Shown: piece after piece, positions 21,358 to 24,497 of the stretch
How positions within the stretch are numbered: the stretch's first letter is position 1
How the letters are laid out: the number at the start of each line of letters is the position of its first letter
Origin: JBBDWZ01 sp050732575
GTDB taxonomy: Bacteria; Gemmatimonadota; Gemmatimonadetes; Longimicrobiales; RSA9
Assembly: GCA_050732575.1 (NCBI GenBank)
Contig: JBOHRF010000054.1
Coordinates: 1 to 24,497 of the forward strand
Direction: 5' to 3'
Length of the DNA: 24,497 nt
The notes under the pieces: model-generated
What the model was told of the DNA's origin: nothing
Databases searched by the model: none
Seen by the model: the letters and a program-made list of their open reading frames with translations, nothing else
Made by a program: the position numbers and the translations under genes

Positions 21358-22218
21358 ATGCGTGCAACCGGGGGCATTACCCTGCAGCGCGCTGTCGATA
21401 TGGCCGGATTCCTGGAGCGGGCCGGCGCCTGGCTTCTGGCCAGTGAAGCTGAGAACAACTTGATGCTCGGACTCGCAGCTCGGCTCAAAGTCGAGCCCTG
21501 GGCCTACGCGCCGCCTGTGTATGCGGCCATGCTCGAGCTGGATGCGGATGTGGTCGGCTGCATTATGCGCACACCGCCGCACAAGCTGATCCTGAGCCGC
21601 ATGCCTCTGGAAGCGCTGCCGCTGGTCGTGCAGGACGTGCAGATGATGTATGGCTCGCTGCCCGGTGTACTCGGACCGGAATCCGTGGCATTTCGTTTTG
21701 CCGAGCTGTGGAGCGCTGCCACACAAAAGTCCGTTCAACACGGCCGTGCGTCCCGCATTTACCAGCTGACGCGCGTCATCCCGCCCGCGCGGCCGGCTCC
21801 CGGGGAGCTGCGCGTGGCCGAGCCTGCCGACATCGATGTGATTGCCGAGTGGATTGCGGCCTTCGGCCAGGAAGTGAACATGCCGGCCTCGCGTCCGCGC
21901 AAGATGGCCGAGGAACGCGTGCACCGCCGCGAACTTTTCCTGTGGGTCGATGGTCGGCCGCGTTGTATGGCGGCCTGGGCGGGCAGCACACCCAACAGCG
22001 TGCGCATCGGCTACGTGTACACGCCGCCCGCCGAACGTGGCCGCGGCTACGCATCGGCGATCACGGCCAGCGCATCGCAGCGCGCACTGGACGCGGGCTA
22101 TCGCTACTGTTTCCTGTTCACCGATCTGGCCAATCCCACATCGAACGCGATCTACCAGGCCCTCGGCTATCAACCCGTGAGCGATGTGATGGACTACCTG
22201 TTCGTAGTGGAGGATTGA
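21358..22218 (+). CDS. GNAT-family N-acetyltransferase
   Basis: A 286-residue protein started at ATG 21358; an in-frame GTG at 21322 would overlap tag. The C-terminal half has the GNAT core: VRIGYVYTPPAERGRGYASA (the R-G-x-G-x-A acetyl-CoA loop) and LFTDLANPTSNAIYQALGYQ. The N-terminal half (LERAGAWLLASEAENNLMLG) is a degenerate GNAT-like module, as in FR47/two-domain acetyltransferases. The acceptor is unknown. It is followed four bases later by the GOLPH3-like gene, which suggests a common transcript. Confidence 0.87.
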   Translation: MRATGGITLQRAVDMAGFLERAGAWLLASEAENNLMLGLAARLKVEPWAYAPPVYAAMLELDADVVGCIMRTPPHKLILSRMPLEALPLVVQDVQMMYGSLPGVLGPESVAFRFAELWSAATQKSVQHGRASRIYQLTRVIPPARPAPGELRVAEPADIDVIAEWIAAFGQEVNMPASRPRKMAEERVHRRELFLWVDGRPRCMAAWAGSTPNSVRIGYVYTPPAERGRGYASAITASASQRALDAGYRYCFLFTDLANPTSNAIYQALGYQPVSDVMDYLFVVED

Positions 22219-22221
22219 GAC

Positions 22222-22875
22222 GTGTCGGTCCGCCCCAGCCTGTGGCTGCACGAGGAGTTGCTGCTCCTCACTCTGGAAGCCTGGCAAGGCCGTCTACCGT
22301 GGAGCAGCACGCGCGGCTTGGCCCTGGGCGGGGCCGTACTGCTCGAGTTGACTCTCACCGATCGCATCCGCCTCGATACCAGCAAACGGTCCAAACTGGT
22401 CATGATCAGCAATACCAGCCTGTTGGGCGACCCGTTGCTGGATGAGTGGCTGGAGCGTATGCGCGCAACGCGCAATACATCAGCCAGAAATTGGGTGTCA
22501 CGCATTGGTTCGACACGCGGCCTGCCGCATCGCATAGCCGAGCGACTCTGGCTCAAGGCCGTGGTGCGCCGCGAGGAGCGACCTTTCCTGCTGTTCTTTA
22601 CCCAACGCGTTTACCCGATGGTGAATACAGGCGTTACCCGCACATTGATCGAGCGGCTGCGGGCCGCGTTGCTGGAGCAGCAAATCGTATCCCCGCGCGA
22701 TGCCGCATTGCTGGGACTGCTGCGCCACGCCGGCGCGCTACGCGCCGTTTTCAGTGCGCAGGAGATCAAGCAGCAGAGTAGACGAATCAAGCAGATTGCC
22801 CAATCGTCAGCCGGTGCCCGTGCCGTGACTGATGCGCTGGCGGCCGTGCACGCTGCTATAATGGCGGCCGGCTGA
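22222..22875 (+). CDS. GOLPH3/GPP34-like protein
   Basis: A 217-residue protein starting at GTG 22222. The start LWLHEELLLLTLEAWQGRLP and the segment LALGGAVLLELTLTDRIRLD are typical of GPP34 (GOLPH3/VPS74) domains. In eukaryotes these bind phosphatidylinositol-4-phosphate and Golgi enzymes; in bacteria the family occurs mainly in actinobacteria and some other phyla with unknown function. Mid-protein parts (LIERLRAALLE, RDAALLGLLRHAGALRAVFS) fit the helical remainder of the domain. It is intact and lies in a tight run with GNAT and the LhgO gene. Confidence 0.85.
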   Translation: MSVRPSLWLHEELLLLTLEAWQGRLPWSSTRGLALGGAVLLELTLTDRIRLDTSKRSKLVMISNTSLLGDPLLDEWLERMRATRNTSARNWVSRIGSTRGLPHRIAERLWLKAVVRREERPFLLFFTQRVYPMVNTGVTRTLIERLRAALLEQQIVSPRDAALLGLLRHAGALRAVFSAQEIKQQSRRIKQIAQSSAGARAVTDALAAVHAAIMAAG

Positions 22876-22888
22876 TGTCAGCGACTGC

Positions 22889-24097
22889 ATGAGCGACGCC
22901 CACCGGGTCGCCATCATTGGCGCGGGCATCGTGGGCCTGGCTACCGCGCGCGCGTTGACGCAGGCGCACGTTGAGTCGGTCATTGTGCTCGAGAAAGAGC
23001 CGGAGATCGCACGTCACCAGAGCACGCACAACAGCGGCGTGTTGCACGCCGGGTTGTACTACGCGCCCGGTTCGCTGCGCGCCCACCTGGCGCGCAGTGG
23101 CATTCGCGCCCTGACCGAGTACTGCGCGGCACACAACATAACCCACGAGATCTGCGGCAAGCTGGTGGTAGCCACACGCGAGCAGGACCTGCCCGGACTG
23201 CACGCGCTGCACGAGCGCGGCCAGCGCAATGGGCTGCGTGAACTGCGCTGGCTGGAGCCCGCCCAGGCCCGCGACATCGAGCCCCACGTATTCTGTCGGG
23301 CCGCGCTGCACGTGCCCGAAGAAGGCATTGTCGACTACGCCAGTGTATGTCGCGCTCTGGCCCACGAGATGGTCCAGGCGGGCGGCGCCATCCGCACCAG
23401 CGCTGCCGTACGGCGCATCCTACGCGCAGCCCGGGGCTGGGTGCTGGAAACCGAGGCCGGTGCCGTGTACGCCGACTTCCTCATCAACTGCGCAGGACTG
23501 CACGTGGATCGCATCGCGCGCTTGGCCGGCGAGCATCCCACCACGCGCATTGTACCTTTTCGCGGTGAGTATTTCAGGCTGCGCCCCGAACGACAACACC
23601 TGGTGCGCAATCTGATCTATCCCACGCCCGATCCGGCCTTTCCGTTTCTGGGCGTGCATTTCACCCGGCTCGCATTGGGTGGCATCGAAGCCGGTCCCAA
23701 CGCCGTCCTCGCCTTCGCGCGCGAAGGGTACCGCAAAACCGACATCAATCTGCGCGAACTTGCGCAGGCGCTCAGCTTCCCAGGCCTCTGGCGATTCCTT
23801 CTGCGCCATCCGCGCACCGTTTCCGCCGAACTGGTGCGCTCCTTCAGCAAGCAACTCTTCGTGCGCGCACTCCAGCGCCTGGTCCCTGAAGTACAGGCCG
23901 CAGACCTGGCCCCGGGCGGCGCCGGCGTGCGCGCCCAGGCCCTCTCGCCCGACGGCACGCTGGTGCAAGACTTCGTCTGGATCGAACGCACGCACGCCAT
24001 CCACGTGCTGAGTGCACCCAGCCCGGCCGCCACCGCATCACTGGTCATCGGTCAGGAGATTGCCGGGCGGGCGTTAGTGCAACTGCGGGACGCGTGA
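22889..24097 (+). CDS. lhgO: FAD-dependent L-2-hydroxyglutarate dehydrogenase/oxidase
   Basis: A 402-residue protein. The FAD-binding start is VAIIGAGIVGLATARALTQ. The family block STHNSGVLHAGLYYAPGSLR is diagnostic of LhgO/L2HGDH proteins. Further along are KLVVATREQDLPGLHALHER, VPEEGIVDYASVCRALAHEM, VPFRGEYFRLRPE and a C-terminal IHVLSAPSPAATASLVIG. The enzyme oxidises L-2-hydroxyglutarate to 2-oxoglutarate, at the membrane with electrons to the quinone pool in E. coli. ATG 22889 is 13 bases after the previous stop. It is followed by short repeats of CGCGTGA-type and then the oppositely oriented TipAS fragment. Confidence 0.94.
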   Translation: MSDAHRVAIIGAGIVGLATARALTQAHVESVIVLEKEPEIARHQSTHNSGVLHAGLYYAPGSLRAHLARSGIRALTEYCAAHNITHEICGKLVVATREQDLPGLHALHERGQRNGLRELRWLEPAQARDIEPHVFCRAALHVPEEGIVDYASVCRALAHEMVQAGGAIRTSAAVRRILRAARGWVLETEAGAVYADFLINCAGLHVDRIARLAGEHPTTRIVPFRGEYFRLRPERQHLVRNLIYPTPDPAFPFLGVHFTRLALGGIEAGPNAVLAFAREGYRKTDINLRELAQALSFPGLWRFLLRHPRTVSAELVRSFSKQLFVRALQRLVPEVQAADLAPGGAGVRAQALSPDGTLVQDFVWIERTHAIHVLSAPSPAATASLVIGQEIAGRALVQLRDA

Positions 24098-24230
24098 CGC
24101 GGGACGCGTAACCTCGGAGAGCACAAAGACGCTGGCTAGCCTTTCGATAACCAGGCGCATACTTGGCAGACGTTGACCAGCCAGCGCGGGCCCGCGTGCC
24201 GAGGTGATCGCGTCACGCGTCACGCGTCAC
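24091..24230 (+). repeat. short direct repeats of GACGCGT type in the convergent intergenic region
   Basis: GACGCGTGACGCGGGACGCG starts at 24091, straddling the end of the lhgO gene, and CGTCACGCGTCACGCGTCAC lies at 24211-24230, where the same motif is read on the other strand. A similar GTGACGCGTGACGCG occurs after tex at 1257-1271. The copies are few and short, and lie at gene ends; function unknown. Confidence 0.5.
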
Positions 24231-24497
24231 GCGAGGCTTTGCGGATGTACTCGAACATGGCCGGATCGATGCCGCTCCGTTGCTGCATGGCCGGCTCCTT
24301 CTGATACATCTGTTTGACCCTGGCCGCAATTTGCGGATCGCCGCCCGTGAACTCCTGCACCAGTGACTGCCAGCGCAGAGCAACGGATAACCGCGGTTTT
24401 TCTGGAACTGCGGGAACAGATTCCCGGGACGGGGCGGAACGGATTCGGGGAGCGGGAGATCGGGGACCGGGCGCGGGTGCGGGAACGGATCTCGGGG
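24220..24497 (-). CDS. TipAS-like protein, C-terminal end (cut by window edge)
   Basis: On the minus strand the frame ending at the TGA (24220-24222) reads LRWQSLVQEFTGGDPQIAAR, then VKQMYQKEPAMQQRSGIDPA and MFEYIRKA. The block 'FTGGDPxIxxxxxxMYxxEP...DPxxFEYI' is the end of the TipAS ligand-binding domain found at the C-terminus of MerR-family regulators such as TipA. The N-terminal DNA-binding domain would be outside the window. Upstream of SVALRW, to the window edge, the frame stays open but is composed of repeated Pro/Arg/Ser residues from a G-rich DNA tract, which is unlike TipAS; this may be a low-quality end of the sequence or a true repeat. Confidence 0.65.
   Translation of the reverse strand, partial: PRSVPAPAPGPRSPAPRIRSAPSRESVPAVPEKPRLSVALRWQSLVQEFTGGDPQIAARVKQMYQKEPAMQQRSGIDPAMFEYIRKASRDA

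Noticed and set aside
21202..22287. 361-codon minus-strand open frame
   Set aside because: It is the mirror of the GNAT gene in very GC-rich DNA; no family-like sequence.
1..24497. Insertion sequences, prophage genes or rRNA genes
   Set aside because: No transposase, terminal inverted repeats with target duplications, phage structural genes or rRNA-like sequence were seen.

Overview
The window is GC-rich bacterial chromosomal (or metagenome-contig) DNA, most probably from Gemmatimonadota or a close relative. The lineage call rests on the gene complement, not on a marker gene: a six-bladed beta-propeller lipoprotein, a barrel-less protein with paired carboxypeptidase-regulatory and plug-like modules, a bacterial GOLPH3-like protein, a DUF2007 protein and a DUF1648 membrane protein.

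Layout. (a) Left backbone, 1-3401: the C-terminal two-thirds of a Tex-type RNA-binding protein cut by the window edge, a VOC (glyoxalase-fold) protein, and a minus-strand secreted amidohydrolase. (b) Recombinase, 3530-4360: an Xer-sized tyrosine recombinase with all catalytic residues. (c) Cassette array, about 4370-14340: 11 attC-type sites, all in the same orientation. Eight have both ends and complementary arms, one is internally deleted and two are half-sites. They separate small promoter-poor gene units read in one direction. (d) Scar zone, about 14340-16600: a YidC/Oxa1-like fragment running in frame into an exported MsrA, a small membrane protein, and a CHAT-protease remnant with two frameshifts. 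(e) Right backbone, 16608-24497: HAD phosphatase-like protein, cupin, PAS-PAS histidine kinase, DUF2007, a conserved hypothetical, DUF1648, 3-methyladenine glycosylase Tag, GNAT, GOLPH3-like, L-2-hydroxyglutarate dehydrogenase (LhgO type), and the end of a minus-strand TipAS-like protein.

The main result is the array. It looks like an integron, but the neighbouring recombinase is transcribed in the same direction as the cassettes (the 'inverted' layout). It also lacks the roughly 30-residue insertion that defines canonical IntI between the Lys and His-x-x-Arg patches. A GTTAGGC core lies only 9 bases after its stop codon, where an attI would be expected. This is either a cassette array beside an unrelated Xer-like recombinase, or an integron run by a non-IntI recombinase.

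The cassettes are dominated by two-gene units that overlap or nearly touch, in the style of toxin-antitoxin modules: HicBA, DUF6883/DUF4926, DUF4160/DUF2442 twice, and one unrecognised pair. There are also two SRPBCC proteins, a propeller lipoprotein and a large plug-domain protein. Many cassettes are decayed by frameshifts, a nonsense codon, a HicB-ParE chimera and attC deletions that fuse neighbouring units. The backbone genes on either side are open, so the damage appears confined to the array and its right flank.
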